Positions 1 to 11,688 are shown, counted from the first letter of the stretch. The stretch: DNA of 64,000 bases from Cephalotus follicularis (GCA_001972305.1 BDDD01001619.1:40992-104991); one strand, 5' to 3'. Made by a program: numbers and translations. Notes: generated by a model not told the origin, from the sequence alone.

Positions 1-785
1 AACGGTCGAATGACGTCAAGTCCACTGCTTCATTATGAAATTGATAGGGTTAGCCGAATCCACTAGATAAGTAGAGAAAACATAAAAGTACCTTGGGGAC
101 AGCGATAACATATGTCATGAAATGAATGCATTCATGATGCAATGCACAATATATATACACATATACGCATATATGTATCTATCAACAGGCAACAATCATG
201 CCAAGTGGACACAACCACACAATCCACGTGTATCGAGGCAATCAGACACAAAGTTAGGGAAACTTGACCACTCAATGATGTTAACCGGCCAAGGCTACGA
301 AGGCACGCAGGCTGACAGTCCAAGGCTAGGAACAACATCCCACAATCAAACAAGCTATCCGGCCCCGATCTAGGAAAGCTGGCAGGCAATCCATCTCGTG
401 GTGCTGGGAACAATCCAAAATTCGTTTTCAAGTAGCTATATGTAATAACGCTTGAAATACCGCATTCATTCAGAATGCATAATCAACAATCCAAATCCAT
501 TTTCAAGTAATTATATGTAATAACGCTTGAAATACACATATTTACTCAAAATATGTAACAGTCTTTTGAAACCTCGTTTCAATCTATTGAAATATAATAT
601 TTCATATCAAGTAATAATTTATGGAAAAATCATTACATACTCTTTTCGAAATGATAAAAACATTTTAGGATTCATTTGACATATCAATCATACATATATC
701 GATGCTAACCGACACAAGTCGAGGTAAGCTCGATCAACCATAGCAATATGCAAGCAAACATATGCTCAAAATGCGAATAGACCCC

Positions 786-1165
786 TTTGACGTCAACACC
801 TAACTCTAGGCGTCAACGTGTACGACATTTTGTACTCCAAAACATAACCAGTCACTTTTGGCGCCAACGTATACCCTATACGCGTCAACGTGTAAAATAG
901 CTCTCTTAGGTGTCAATGTCCATTCTAGGCGTCGACGTGCATGGCTACCCACTCAGGCGCCAACACACGCTCTAGGTGTCAATACAAGCTCTAGACGTCA
1001 ACGTTAATGGCACACCATGTCTGGCAAACACTTAGGTGTCAACGTGTTACCTATTGGCGTCGACGCACACGGCAACCCCCTCAGGCATCCACGTGTCGTG
1101 CGTCCTTTTTTCTCATATAACAAACCAAGGCGTCGACGCGCACTCTAGGCGTCGACATCTGTGAG
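786..1165. repeat. GTCGAC-core motif cluster 1
   Basis: About a dozen degenerate copies of a short element (aggcgtcgacg, ggcgtcaacg, aggtgtcaatg and similar) spaced roughly 20-45 bp apart. Copies differ mainly as CG to TG or CA, as expected from decay of methylated CpG. Confidence 0.75.
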
Positions 1166-1837
1166 ACCATAACAGCGTCTCTTCCACCGTATCGCAGAAC
1201 CATGTCACAAGATAATGGATCTAAGCAAAACAACACATGCAGTACTCAATCCATACTCACCCAAAACAGCATATGCATAACAGGTTATCATTCAAGACAA
1301 ACCACAACCCACCATTTATGCATTTCATCAAACAACCTTATTATAACTGAACTCAAAGATACAGTTATATGATTCCTACCTCTGATTCCAGGTTTGGAAT
1401 TGAAGTCCACCTCTTTAAGCTTTACTGATCAGTAGCTTTGAGCTCCAAGGTCCGGCGTAATAGGTCCAAGTTCGAGCTCGGCTCAACCTTGGTTCGAGCC
1501 TCCAAGTTCCCAGGTTCAATAATGGAGAGATATAACTTCTCCCTTCTTCCGTTTCTCTCTTTTCTCACTGTTTTCTTTCTCTTCTCTCGTGGTGCAGGTA
1601 GAAGAGACGAAAGCGAAGGGTATGTTTTATGGAGGAGTCTCTCTCTCACTCTTTCATCCGCATGGAGGGCACCATGCGTCTTCCTCTTTCCTCTACTCTC
1701 TACCGACATGACACCCATCAATCACTTTTCCTTTCATTTCTGTGATAGCAGAGCATGGGGAAGAGATAAAGCGTCTTACTCTTCTCTCTCACGCATCTTC
1801 TATCAGTGTTTAAACTTATTCTACCGACAGTTTTGGC

Positions 1838-2042
1838 ATCGACGTCAACCCTAGGCGTCAACGCGTTGACCTTCTTCCTTGGCGCTAACAGGCTCCCCGA
1901 ACCGCGTTAACGCCTACCCCTTTGCTCTCCATCAATAGAAGTTGATGCCATCACTTGGCGTCAACGCCTTAAGGCAAGAAGCCTTATTCGCGACCCATTG
2001 TTCCTTGGCGTCAACGTCATCTCTTGGCGTCGATCGTCAAGC
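1838..2042. repeat. GTCGAC-core motif cluster 2
   Basis: Second cluster in the same LTR, mostly decayed copies (ggcgtcaacg, ggcgtcgatcg, gcgttaacg). Together with cluster 1 it brackets the middle of the LTR, an arrangement repeated in the other long gypsy LTRs of this window. Confidence 0.65.
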
Positions 2043-2103
2043 GCCCTTTATCAATTCAATTCCACTCCTTAACACTTTCCACTCAAAATTCAACATTAAG
2101 CTC

Positions 2104-2589
2104 CTACAAACCTTTGTTTTGTCCCTCACTTTGGAGCATGTAAGTGGCAAAGACCACCCTCTGTAAGTCTGAACACTCTAAGAACCCGAAGACCTTGTCC
2201 ATCTGCATCAACCATTCCTCGGAGGCAGCAGCATCTGAATCCCCTATGAAAATTACAAGATTTGGCTCGAAGAACTTAATCAAAGGATCCTCCCTATGGG
2301 CAAAACAACCAACTGGTCTCTCCACTGCCTATGCATGTCTAGCTGGTCTTGCAGCTATGGCTTGACTTGATGCAGCTACTTGATGTTGCAAGAGTTCGTT
2401 CAACCTGACCATAGTGGTATACATCTCCCTTAAGTAATCCACTGATTCCTCTTGTGCTGGTGTAGCAAATTCCACTTCGGGTGCCACATTACTATCTTCC
2501 GGTTCTTCAACACCCCTATTAGCTTTGGTTCTTCTGGTTGACTGTCTACCTCTTGTTCTTCCCGCAGTTCCTCTACGTCGTCCTTCCAT
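2104..2589 (-). pseudogene. gag: Ty3/gypsy gag, N-terminal remnant
   Basis: This encodes the start of a capsid (Gag) protein, which packages retrotransposon RNA in cytoplasmic particles. The start at 2589 gives a basic Arg-rich N terminus (MEGRRRGTAG), as in Tekay-type Gag. The frame is broken by a stop at 2329-2331 and continues in frame to 2104. The second part carries the Gag signature around AAASEEWLMQMDKVF and VVFATYML, comparable to the complete Gag at 16635-17669. The frame ends at about 2104 where an unrelated LTR begins, so most of Gag and all of Pol are missing. Its PBS and 5' LTR lie just upstream (2776-5178). Identity as gag is secure; the lineage is inferred. Confidence 0.8.
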
Positions 2590-2775
2590 ATCTACCTTAT
2601 ATAAGAGAAATAAGGGTTAGATATCCACTTATCATAACAATAATTCCAAAACAACGAAGCAATAAGCAACCTTATCCACAACTCTTAATTCAAATATAAC
2701 TATACTATAGACAACCTTATCCTTAACACTTAATTCCAACCAAGGATTCTATCATGGCATAGCCAACATAGAGTG

Positions 2776-2787
2776 GCTCTGATACCA
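2776..2787 (-). other. Primer-binding site, tRNA-Met(i) type
   Basis: The minus strand reads TGGTATCAGAGC, the usual plant complement of the initiator tRNA-Met 3' end, six bases inside the LTR boundary at 2794. It fixes the element as minus-strand and 2794-5178 as its 5' LTR. Confidence 0.9.
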
Positions 2788-2793
2788 CCAAGA

Positions 2794-5178
2794 TGTCACG
2801 CCCCGAACCATGGGGAAACCCAAAGGTCCAACACATGGCAACCATCCGTACAATTCACCCAAATCATTATAGCATACATCCAAAATAAGCTATAATTTAA
2901 AACTTTAATCCATAATTATGCATGTGGAAACATCCATTCAACATTCGTGTGGATAAGCCCAACTATATACATAACATCATTAATATATCTGAAGCACTTC
3001 CAAAAGCCAGCAGGTCAATACAACAATTCTTATACATTCCAAATCTCATATAAGATAGATAAAACAAATATTGAACTGCTATCTCCGGTCTACTCTGGAA
3101 GTCCGATCCGATCACTTCGAAGCATCCTCTACACTCGACCCTAGATGTTGTGCCCATTTCAAGAATGGGTCAGCCAAACACAGCCATGTAGGTAATACTA
3201 TATGCAATGAAGTGAACAGTTATATGCATGGCATGTGAAATGCATGAATGCCAATTGTGGACAACGCTAGTATATCAACCATTCCTAAGCGGTGGCATAC
3301 TAACGAGCCCTAATCATAGAAAAGACCATAGGTCTACAAACACTCCAATTCAGTCCATAACCAATCATAGGTAGAAACAGTCCGTAAGGTCTAAGTATTA
3401 CTCTGCCTCTCCGGCCCGAGATAGTACCTCCACCGTCTACACACCCTTCGTATTATAGCCGTATGGAGCCGAGATAACACTGATCACATCAACCGTACCG
3501 TACCATAATGCTAGCCCCGAAGGTGCTAGCCCGTAATATATGTTCCTTGTTGTCCATTCCGTACTGTATCCATCCATAATGCGGTGATCCCTGTAGGTCC
3601 ACCCCTATAGGGAGGATTATTTACTTCCGTACAATGTGGCCTAACACTCATAACCTTCATAACCAAAAATGAAGATTATGAATGGGTTATCTCGTCAAGT
3701 CTCAATCATAATAAGTCATACATAACCCGTAACTCGTGACTGTATAACCGTTTAAATGATAAGGACATAATATAAAGGATCACGTAGGATCCATCCTTCA
3801 AAACCGTTTTCCGTAATTTTTTTCCAATACCATTTTCCGTGTCTTGGTCCCTATCGAAGTTAGGTCCCTATCAAAAGTCATTAAAAACAATGGAGATGAG
3901 GCCCAACTAGGATATTCGCGTCCAAACATCCCAGTTGAACTAACCTAACAATTTATTCAAAACCTCTTTGAAATTCATTTGAATGTTAATAAAACTCTTT
4001 TATTGAAACTTCTCTTTAAAGTTCATTTTGAAGATCATATGGTTTAAAGAAGGGTTCACATAGGCTACACGGCCTTAGGGAGGCTTCCTATGGAACCCAT
4101 TTGATGATAAAACTGTTAGGGTTGAAAAAGGGCTGAAACGGTGTATTTCAGCTAAAATAGGGCGCTAAGCACCGACTGCCTCGTCCAAAGCATAGACAGT
4201 TAGCGTCCAAAGCGTCACCCATTTCGTGCAAGGCATTGACGGTTAAGGCGTTACACCTTAAGCATCGACCATTGCATAAAGCATCGACCGTTTGGCAATA
4301 CATAAAGCGTCAACGCTTTAATCAAAAGCGTCAACGGTTTGGCCGTTTTTCCTTAAGCGTCGACCGTTTACATAAAAATGTCGACGGTTATCCCGCACAA
4401 AGGGCCGACACTTCTACCCAAAGCGTCGACGGTTTGACAGTTTGTCAAACAGTTTGAAAATCTGTTTAGATCCGCTTTAAATCTGTTTAAACCATTTAAA
4501 ATCTAATCCAAAAGAAGCTATAAGCCCCTAAGGTTGATTATAACTTTAAAACAACCTTAAACCTTCAGATCCGTACTCGTAACCCGTGAATCTAGAGAGA
4601 GAAGAGATTAGGCCTATATACGTAAAACTCTCAATTCTCTCTCTGATTTCCATTTCAATCCATTTTAAACCATAAAAAACACTCTAGTCCATTCATCTAG
4701 CATATATACAGCTATCCATAACCATAAAATTCATTCAATTCAATTAAAATGCATGGATTCAAAGCATATACGTAGTACCTACCTCAAAACTGTTGAGAAT
4801 GAAGAACAAGCTGATTGGCTACTTGAATCCTTGTTCTGCTTCTCCCTTCAAGTTCTACGCTCTGCCACGATCCCAAGGACTCCTTCCTTGCTCGATTCTG
4901 AGCTCTATCTCTCTAACTCCCTCTCTCACTATCTCTATAAAAATGGAAGAGAATTGAAAATGAGAAGGAAAGAGAGTTACTCGCCTATATATAGGCTCCT
5001 TTAGGCAAAAATCTCAAGGATATGCCTTAGGTTCTATTGAACCCCTACTACCCGTAAACAGTCATAAAATGGAAAAATAATATATATCATATACAATCCA
5101 TGCCATCCATACATATAGTACCGTACAATGCCGTATAAATACAAACAAAATACATACATCCGTAGCTCGGGGCTTTCA
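2794..5178 (-). mobile_element. Ty3/gypsy 5' LTR (2.4 kb)
   Basis: Bounded by TG at 2794 (tgtcacgccccga) and CA at 5178 (tcggggctttca); the two ends are imperfect inverted repeats, as usual for LTRs. The PBS lies immediately to the left. It holds a GTCGAC-core cluster at 4165-4445 and, on the minus strand, a TATATATA stretch at about 4984-4996 that could be the promoter; in this LTR the motif cluster lies downstream of that site. No coding sequence is seen in it. Confidence 0.85.
4165..4445. repeat. GTCGAC-core motif cluster 3
   Basis: About ten copies in the form aaagcgtcgacggtt, with variants aagcatcgaccgtt, gcgtcaacgg and atgtcgacggtt. The right flank is GTT rather than CTT, a version particular to this LTR. 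Confidence 0.75.
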
Positions 5179-5384
5179 AATGGAGTGCTCCATGGGTAGA
5201 TACGTTCTTCTATCCTTCACTGATATCATTTCCTGCAGATCTTCATGTAGGAGTGGTTCTCGGGCTTGACTACTCTTGTGACTAGGGAGAATGAAGAAGC
5301 ACCCAACTTTCACGCTCTGCGGTGGTTAGGGATCAAAAAGTTAAGGGGCGTGAAGAAGTGTAAGACATGGAGAACAAATTCTAT

Positions 5385-5920
5385 TTTCACCCTTACACCA
5401 ATGACACTGGCGAGTTTAAGGTGGTCATAAACTACCCTGAAGTTGACTAGCTGGTGGATCTGGTAAAGGAGGATACTTCTCAAGGTAGGGATGAACACTT
5501 GGTTCATCATATCCATAAATTATGTTGGTGCATTAGTCAAACCAAACGACATAACCATAAACTCATCATGTTTGTACCTCAATCTAAAAGATGTCTTCCC
5601 AATATCCTATGATCTAACCCTCAATTGGTGATAATCCGATCTCAAGTCTAGCTTTGAGAACACTAAAGAACCCCTTAACTGATCAAGCAACTCATCGATA
5701 TTCGGCCAATGGCACTTATTCTTGATAGTAACCTTGTTGAGTTACCGATAATTGATTCACATCCTTAAGGTTCCATACTTCTTGACAAAGAGAACTAGTG
5801 CTCCCCAAGGTAGAACACTCGACCTAATGAATCCCTTGTCAAGAAGTTCTTGAAGCTCTAAATTAGGTTCCTTCAACTTAACTAGTGTCATTCAATAAGG
5901 AGCCCTCAATACTGGAGCTG
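5385..5920 (-). pseudogene. pol: Ty3/gypsy reverse transcriptase remnant
   Basis: Read on the minus strand this follows gypsy RT: the DKGFIR-like and PWGA-like block near 5800-5860, [16 protein letters not shown] near 5690, VFSKLDLRS near 5650 and SFGLTNAPT near 5530. It contains several stops, including one in the block after the Leu-Arg-Met, and it degenerates soon after the position of MNQVF near 5500, before the catalytic Asp-Asp box, which I cannot find. It is part of an older element continuing at 6156-7320. From 5179 to 5384 the sequence is not recognisable. Confidence 0.8.
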
Positions 5921-6155
5921 TACCTGGCAGAAGGTCAATAACAAGCTTTGTCTCTATGTCTAAAGGTAAGGGCATCAAGTCCTAAGGAAAGACACCCTCA
6001 AAATCATAAACCATTAGAATATACTTCAATATCAACTGCCATCTCTCGATGTTAATGATATAGGCCAAGTACCCCTCCCATCCCTACGTCAATAATCGGC
6101 TAGCATGCATAGCTGATATCATCTCTGCTGGTTGAGACTCAAAAGTATCCTCAAA

Positions 6156-6450
6156 TCAGAATTGTAACTGATCCAGCAAGCTGAAAGTCCTTACCTTTTT
6201 ATAATGATTCTGATAACAGTCTACTTGTTCATAATCCCCTGACAACCAATCCATACCCATAATCACATCCAACTCATTCATAGGCAATACAATCAGATTG
6301 GAAAACAAGCCATGATCCTCAATCTCTACTACACATGCTCTGCATACTCTATCGATAGTCACTAACTCACCAGCAGGAGTACCTACCTCCATGACCATTG
6401 GTAATAGCTCGGGTCTCAAGCCCATGTAACATACAAAATGTAACGCAATG
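6156..6450 (-). pseudogene. Ty3/gypsy aspartic protease-region remnant
   Basis: The minus-strand frame at 6156-6425 ends its protease-like part with VIMGMDWLSGDY, the conserved block after the retropepsin domain in chromovirus-type elements (compare ILGMD at 16182-16210). It is preceded by a VGTPAGE segment also found in the Tekay-like copy (VSTPAGT). The catalytic Asp-Ser/Thr-Gly segment is not in the open part. It belongs to the same degraded element as the RT remnant at 5385-5920. Confidence 0.75.
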
Positions 6451-6599
6451 CATGAATGGAATGAGGCGGGCTATAAGAACCCTTGTTGAATGCTGAAAAA
6501 CTCAAATGCACCTCTAATAATAGTGTTCGACCCAATAGCAGCTCCCTGATGCATAGAAAATACTCTCACTTATGTTGTAGGTGCTGAACCCATTGACTG

Positions 6600-7326
6600 T
6601 TTTCCCTTTGATTGACTACCTCCTATAGAAGTCGAAGGTACACCAGCAATCTGTGTTGTCCTATGTTAGCAAAGTTACGAGGATGATCTCTAATCATTTG
6701 ATCAGTGGCTCCATAACACAAACAACTCCCTAAGTACCATTGATAATTGTCAAAGTATGATTGTTCTTCTGACAATGAAGGAATATGGGTAAAATGGTTC
6801 ACTGCATAAGAAAATGTGTACTTTTCTCCCTAACAAGGTGCCTAGATAGATTCCCTTGACAGAAACCTCGTAACTGGCCTCTCCTACCTAAGGATTGGGG
6901 TTGATTCCCACACATTCCAGATCCACTACCCTTGGATCCACCACCAAATGACCCACTACCCTGAGATTCACTACTCTTCCATGGACTCCTACCAGTCCTT
7001 TGTGATTTCCCACTACCATTAGAGCACTTATAGCCCTGCCATATCGAAGCTACAGGCCTATTGTTGGCTTGGAACCAGCTTGGAACCTCATAACATGACT
7101 CTCCTCCGTAACATCCGCAAGTTGCCTAGCTCGTTCAGCAACATCAGATAAATTCCACAAGTTTTGAGGAGCTAACAGTTTCCTCTAATCTGGCCTCAAA
7201 CTGCAAAGAAACTGCTTCACTCTCCTTGCCTAACCTTCCATAAGGTGTAAAGCATATCGTGCTAGTGGGAACAATCTAACCTCATACTGTAGTACTATCA
7301 AGTCTCCCAGTATCAGGTTTTTTGTG
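6600..7326 (-). pseudogene. gag: Ty3/gypsy gag C-terminal remnant
   Basis: Minus-strand translation recovers Gag segments such as VKQFLCSLRPD (compare RRFLKGLRPD in the intact copy) and AERARQLADVTEE, followed by a Gly/Ser/Gln-rich stretch and a decayed zinc-knuckle area. There are many stops. The frame is cut at about 7326 by a short copia LTR, and the upstream half of this gag is not found on the other side. Confidence 0.7.
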
Positions 7327-7472
7327 TGTTGAAAGTAATAATTCTAAGAATAATTTTTTAGTATTTAACTAATGGACTGATTACATCTATATATAGGGAC
7401 ACCTTGTCTAATCCTAATTAGATTAGAATATAAGAAACTAATCCTAATTAGACTAGGATAAGAGTTCTAACA
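7327..7472 (-). mobile_element. Ty1/copia short 3' LTR
   Basis: A 146-bp LTR: in the element's own sense it begins TGTTAGAACTC and ends TTTCAACA. A purine-rich tract (CTTCATGGGGAG) abuts its start, as expected for a polypurine tract. It contains TATATATAG near 7390. Such short LTRs are typical of the Ale/Ivana group of copia elements; the lineage is inferred. Confidence 0.75.
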
Positions 7473-8165
7473 CTCCCCATGAAGTTGGAGCATAGATATC
7501 TATCATGCCCAACTTGTTACAAAGATATTAAAATCTCTCATTTCCAAGGGACTTGGTAAAAATATCAGCTAATTGTTCTCCAGTCTTCACATGACAAAAA
7601 TATTAGCTAATTGGTCTCCAGTCTTCACATGACACGTAGAAATAAGTCCTTGTTGTATCTTCTCTCGCACAAAATGGTAATCAACTTCAATGTGTTTGGT
7701 TCGTTAATGAAATACGGGATTTGAGGCGATATGAATTGCAGCTTGGTTATCACATCACAATTGCATAGATGAAGGATAGCCAAAACCAAGCTCAGTAAGT
7801 AACTATCGTATCCACATCAACTCACATGTAGCATGTGCCATAGCATTATATTTAGACCATACACTCAACCTATCTGCAACTGGTTGTTTCTTTCTCTTCC
7901 ATGACACAAGATTGCCACCAACAAAAATACAATATTTAGTGGTGGACCTTCTATCAACCGGAGACCCTGCCCAATCCGCATCAGAGAATCCCTTAACTCA
8001 TTGGTGACCATGATCATGATAAACTAACCCACGTCCAGGAGCACCCTTAGGATATCACAAAATCTGAATCACTGCATTCCAATTGTGATTCTTGGTGTTG
8101 CTAAGAATTGACTTACTACACTCAGTGAAAGTGCTATATCTGATCGAGTGACTGTCAGATAGTTG
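7473..8165 (-). pseudogene. pol: Ty1/copia RNase H remnant
   Basis: The minus-strand translation gives the C-terminal part of copia Pol: a YLTVTRSDIALS-like segment near 8140, APGRGLVYHDHGHQ near 8030, GFSDADWAGSPVDRRSTTKY near 7960 and a CELMWIR-like segment near 7810. Stops and at least one frameshift (near 8110) are present. A duplicated ~50-bp segment (ttctccagtcttcacatgac, 7577 and 7615) disrupts the end. Everything upstream of RNase H is missing; the break at about 8165 meets a gypsy LTR. Confidence 0.8.
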
Positions 8166-9797
8166 AAAACTTGCGGAAGCATATATAAATAAGCTGAATT
8201 AAAGGCGTATCACACATCCCATACTACGTGATACTAAATTGTTCCATAACAATTCTCAACATCATCGTCAATTGCCCTCAAACGGAGCGTGAGTAATAAT
8301 ATAAAACAGAATACAATACGATATCCAAATAAAATATCCTCCAACCATGACAAACATATTATAATGAGTACAGAAATTCCAAAAATAATAAAACATTATC
8401 CGGTTACAAAATATAAGAGAGGATATCTCAGTCTTCTCTTCAACCCAGAGCGCGCGCAACCATAGTACCCGTAACATCAATCTGAAATAGTAGGGGGTTA
8501 GCCTTTGTCCTCACTCGGCTAAGTAGTAAAGTTTATAAGTGCAATTCGGGATCAAATTTAATGCATGTCATGTAATGTATGCAATCGTGGATGCAGTACA
8601 TTGTATCCCATAATAATACATATATATGTGTGTATATACATGTATAACTGCAAATAGAGCAAATATGCCAATTGGCTACAATCCAACAATCCAATATAAA
8701 GCTACGAATGCGCCGCCAACTCCTGGCCCAGACATTGTACTCCTCACTCCAGCCACCACTCTCCAGATGACACGAAGCAGGTCACAATCCAAAGTCACTG
8801 GCACGATGGCTGAGTGACAACAACATGGGTTCCTCTCGCCAACTCCTGGCACCAAGAGTCCAACCCGCCTATTAGCGTCAGTGGGAACTCCACCACCATG
8901 ACTAATATGGCACAATCCAATCCTAATCCAATTCAAGTCATTTATAAAAATAAATACTTGAAAACATATATATTTATCAAAATATATAACAATCCATTTT
9001 TCAAGTAAAATATTCATCATAAAATACTTGTAACAACATATTTATTCAAAATATGTAACAATCCTTTTCAAACTGCGTGTGTATTCAAAACATGCTTCAA
9101 TCCCCTTTTAAAACTGCAATTCAGTTTGAACATAACAATTTATACAAAATTATGATTTGTGATAAATCATGTAGGCAACTCCCTAAAAATGATTATTCAT
9201 TTTTAATGCAATAACAATCCAATTCAATCCACAATTCACAATTCAAACCCAATACAATGCAAGTGCAATGCAATCATATGCTCAAACGCACCTAGAGTCG
9301 TATCTAGAGTCGTTTCGAAGTTAACAGGTCCAACTTGAGCAAAACCATCCAAACTAGGAGGATAGGCGTCGACGCTTATCCTCTAGGCATCGACCCTTAT
9401 GTCCTCTAAGTGTCAATGTTTTCTCACGGAGGCGTCGAAGCTTAAGGTAAGAACCTTAACACGTCGTCGCTTCATGTGTCAAAATTCTAAGCGCAGTAAG
9501 CCATAGGCGTCGACACATTACCATAGCGTCGACGTTAAGTGATAACTGGCAATTATCACTTCAACCAGTCACTTCCCAAGGGAGAATTCATCCCCCAAAC
9601 GTCCATACAATCCAAGATGCATTCTATATAGGTGTAATACGCACAGCAGGTTATCATTCCATGTAACAAAAACACCAAACCATGAACTAGTCATGCAATC
9701 CAAAAGTGAGTATTACATGCAACCCACAACGAATAACACAGTTCTGAAGATATTCATATAAGCCATCGACGTTTTATTTAAGTGTCGACGTCTATTG
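8166..9797 (-). mobile_element. Ty3/gypsy LTR, left half of split copy
   Basis: Non-coding LTR matching the layout of the LTR at 11689-14420: 'gcggaagca' at 8174 (compare 11795), 'cccatactacgtg' at 8218, and the 'gggttagcctttgtcctcactcggctaag' region near 8495 (compare 12050). About the first 100 bp, including the terminal TG, are missing. The LTR is interrupted at 9797 by the Athila-like element and resumes at 25984. It carries a motif cluster at 9362-9545. Confidence 0.75.
9362..9545. repeat. GTCGAC-core motif cluster 4
   Basis: Copies such as aggcgtcgacgctta, aggcatcgaccctta and gcgtcgacgttaag; two more lie at 9766-9790 immediately before the Athila insertion point. Confidence 0.7.
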
Positions 9798-9999
9798 TGT
9801 TTAGCATAAAAATGTGTTGTTTTTAATGATCTATTTGTGATATTTTTATGCTTCGAATAGACTACTTTGGTTGTGTTATGTTGATTTTCAGGTACAAGAG
9901 CTAAAAGACCAAAGTGCAAAAATACTACCCAAAAGTGTGCAAATTGGAGCTTGAAAGTGTAAAGATTAAAGAATTGACAAATTCGACAGAAACAGGGCA

Positions 10000-10310
10000 A
10001 AAAGCGTCGACGCCTTTCATACGCATCGATGTCGTTTCTGGGTTTACATCAAAAGCGTCGACGTCTTTCTATGAGGATCGACGTCTTTTCTGGGCAATAC
10101 AACTTACCTTCAAGAGCTATGAAGAAGGGATCGAAGTTTTTCATCATAGGGATCGACGTCTTTGTGCAAAATCGACCTGTAACTTTTGGACCAAAAGGGA
10201 TCGACGTCTTTATGCTTAAGGATCAACGTCTTTCATGCGCATCTCAGAAAAACGCGACTTTTACAAGAAGACATCGACGCCTTTCAAAAGAAGTCGACGC
10301 CTTCCTCTGC
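10000..10310. repeat. GTCGAC-core motif cluster 5 (Athila U3)
   Basis: About ten copies in two forms: aaagcgtcgacgcctttc and agggatcgacgtcttt. Spacers of 15-40 bp differ from each other. The same cluster is in the 3' LTR at 24818-25115. It ends about 80 bp upstream of the TATA-like box. Confidence 0.85.
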
Positions 10311-10389
10311 AGCAGAAATAGAAAGATTAGATTTTTGCCAGATTTTGTAACTAGGATTACTTTATTTCCGTTTTTCATCAGTTTTGTAG

Positions 10390-10397
10390 TATATAAA
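10390..10397 (+). promoter_or_regulatory. Putative TATA box of Athila-like LTR
   Basis: TATATAAA, duplicated at 25206-25213 in the 3' LTR. It would set the U3/R border roughly 30 bp downstream. Its position just after the motif cluster is the basis for suggesting an enhancer role for the motif. Confidence 0.5.
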
Positions 10398-11223
10398 CAA
10401 TATATGGCCGGCCAAATCATGTGTGTAGAAGCTGTAGAACCCTAATTTCTTTTATCAATTCAGTTTTGTTTCATAATGTTTAGTAGCTAAACTCTTCAAG
10501 GTTTTGGGGAAGAACAAAGCCTAGATTGTTATTGTTTCAATTCCATCAATAAAAATCCTTGAATATTTAATTTGTTCTTCAATATTTATGCCTTCACAAA
10601 CACTTTATATGTCTGATTAAAATCCACAAACATCTTGTCGGTGAAGCTGAAAGTTGGTGAATAAATGGAGCTTAAATCAAAGGAGTCTACTCATACGATT
10701 TGTCGCAACGAACACACTTCGTATAGACCAAGCATGTCTACTCATACGTCTTGTCGCGCCGTTGCCGTACTTCGTATAGACCTAGCCTGTCTACTCATAC
10801 GTCTTGTCATCACCGCCGCACTCCATATCGACCTAGCTACTGTTGTTTATCAAGGTATGATCATTCAAGTAAATGGAATTGCTCAATACAATCTACGGTG
10901 AGTTTCTATACCCCAAAACCGTTTCTTAATTATATATTTTCTCTTCTCTTTTTATTAGTTGTTTTGATTAAGTTGCATGTTTTATTTCTTGGTATTTCGA
11001 ATTCAACGATTTCTAAGTCTTAATTTCTTGTTTCGATTATTTATTTTATTTTGCATAATTAGGAGTAGTTTTTAATATGTTTATCTCAAATTTGATATAC
11101 TTCACCTAGGTTGGATAAATTACAACTAGTTTAACGTTTCCCTGCGTTCGACCCGATACTGCATGATCCGTGCACTTGCGGCTATCAATTTTAAAACATT
11201 CTTTTTAACAGTGAACAAGTTTT

Positions 11224-11241
11224 TGGCACCGTTGCCGGGGA
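11224..11241 (+). other. Primer-binding site, tRNA-Asp type
   Basis: TGGCACCGTTGCCGGGGA lies six bases after the LTR end. It differs at one position from the plant tRNA-Asp complement used by Athila elements, and the difference is a G-to-A change. Confidence 0.85.
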
Positions 11242-11594
11242 AACGGTTTAAATTAGTTTAAATTTATTCGACTGATTCGTAGAATTTATTTTTAATTTTC
11301 TGTTTTAGTGTTTTTCTAACAATTCTAACTTAGTTTAAGTAGGAATCATCATAACCCTTAACAAACCCTAATCTCATTTGCATAATCTTTAACAAATTCT
11401 AACATAGATAACTAGGTTCAGCATAACTTTTAACAACATTTTAACTTCATTTGCATAAATTTTAACAAATTTTTCTAACTTAGATAAATTAGGTTTCTTG
11501 CCTTAGCTTAGGTTCTCTGACCTAGTATTAGTTTATGACCGATTGGGTGCGTGGTCCAAATCATCGCTTAGAAAGAATTAATCAACCAAGACCA
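11242..11594 (+). other. Athila-like 5' leader
   Basis: Untranslated leader between PBS and gag. It contains a loose internal repeat of about 90 bp ('cttaacaaa...aactta...taggtt', 11340-11510). No coding sequence is seen. Confidence 0.7.
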
Positions 11595-11688
11595 ATGGCG
11601 GACGCACGCCCAATTCAAACTCTTCGCGATAGATTCTACCCCGCTAGGACATCGTAACCATCCAGTATCTTGTTGCCTGCACCTAACG
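11595..11688 (+). pseudogene. gag: Athila-like gag, 5' piece
   Basis: The ATG at 11595 begins MADARPIQTLRDRFYPA, the expected start of an Athila-type Gag-Pol. A premature TAA sits at 11655-11657. At 11688 the frame is split by the Tekay-like insertion. When the insert and one TAACG copy are ignored, the reading frame resumes exactly at 18437 (a Pro-Asn-Gly-Asn stretch), which independently confirms the insertion boundary. Confidence 0.85.

Larger units (their letters stand above)
1..2104 (-). mobile_element. Ty3/gypsy long LTR, fragment
   Basis: Non-coding LTR sequence in reverse orientation, running off the left window edge. It shares short landmarks with the other long gypsy LTRs here: a 'ggttagcc' block near 45, 'aggttatcattc' near 1280 (compare 9648), a 'gtccacctctt' block near 1405 (compare 26308), and a tail near 2085 resembling 27015. 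It lacks the terminal CA seen at 27143 and passes directly into a gag remnant at about 2104, so a deletion or recombination has removed its end. It carries two clusters of the GTCGAC-core motif. Open frames inside it, such as 1438-1854, have no recognisable similarity and are read as chance. Confidence 0.7.
9798..11217 (+). mobile_element. Athila-like 5' LTR
   Basis: Begins TGTTTAGCATAAAAATG and ends CAGTGAACA. It matches the 3' LTR closely by eye. It includes a motif cluster (10000-10310), a TATATAAA box (10390-10397), and a 52-bp tandem repeat present three times (starts 10685, 10736, 10789) against twice in the 3' LTR. A 138-codon open frame (10029-10445) has a counterpart in the other LTR, but simply encodes the motif array. 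Confidence 0.93.

Noticed and set aside
1438..1854. 138-codon open frame, plus strand
   Set aside because: Lies wholly in LTR sequence, has no recognisable motif, and an overlapping frame exists on the other strand.
10029..10445. 138-codon frame present in both Athila-like LTRs (also 24845-25261)
   Set aside because: It is conserved only because the LTRs are copies; the protein is the translated motif array (RIDVF repeats) and the start is arbitrary.
11224..11241. tRNA-Asp gene fragment
   Set aside because: The 18-bp match is the retroelement primer-binding site right after an LTR; no tRNA arms surround it.
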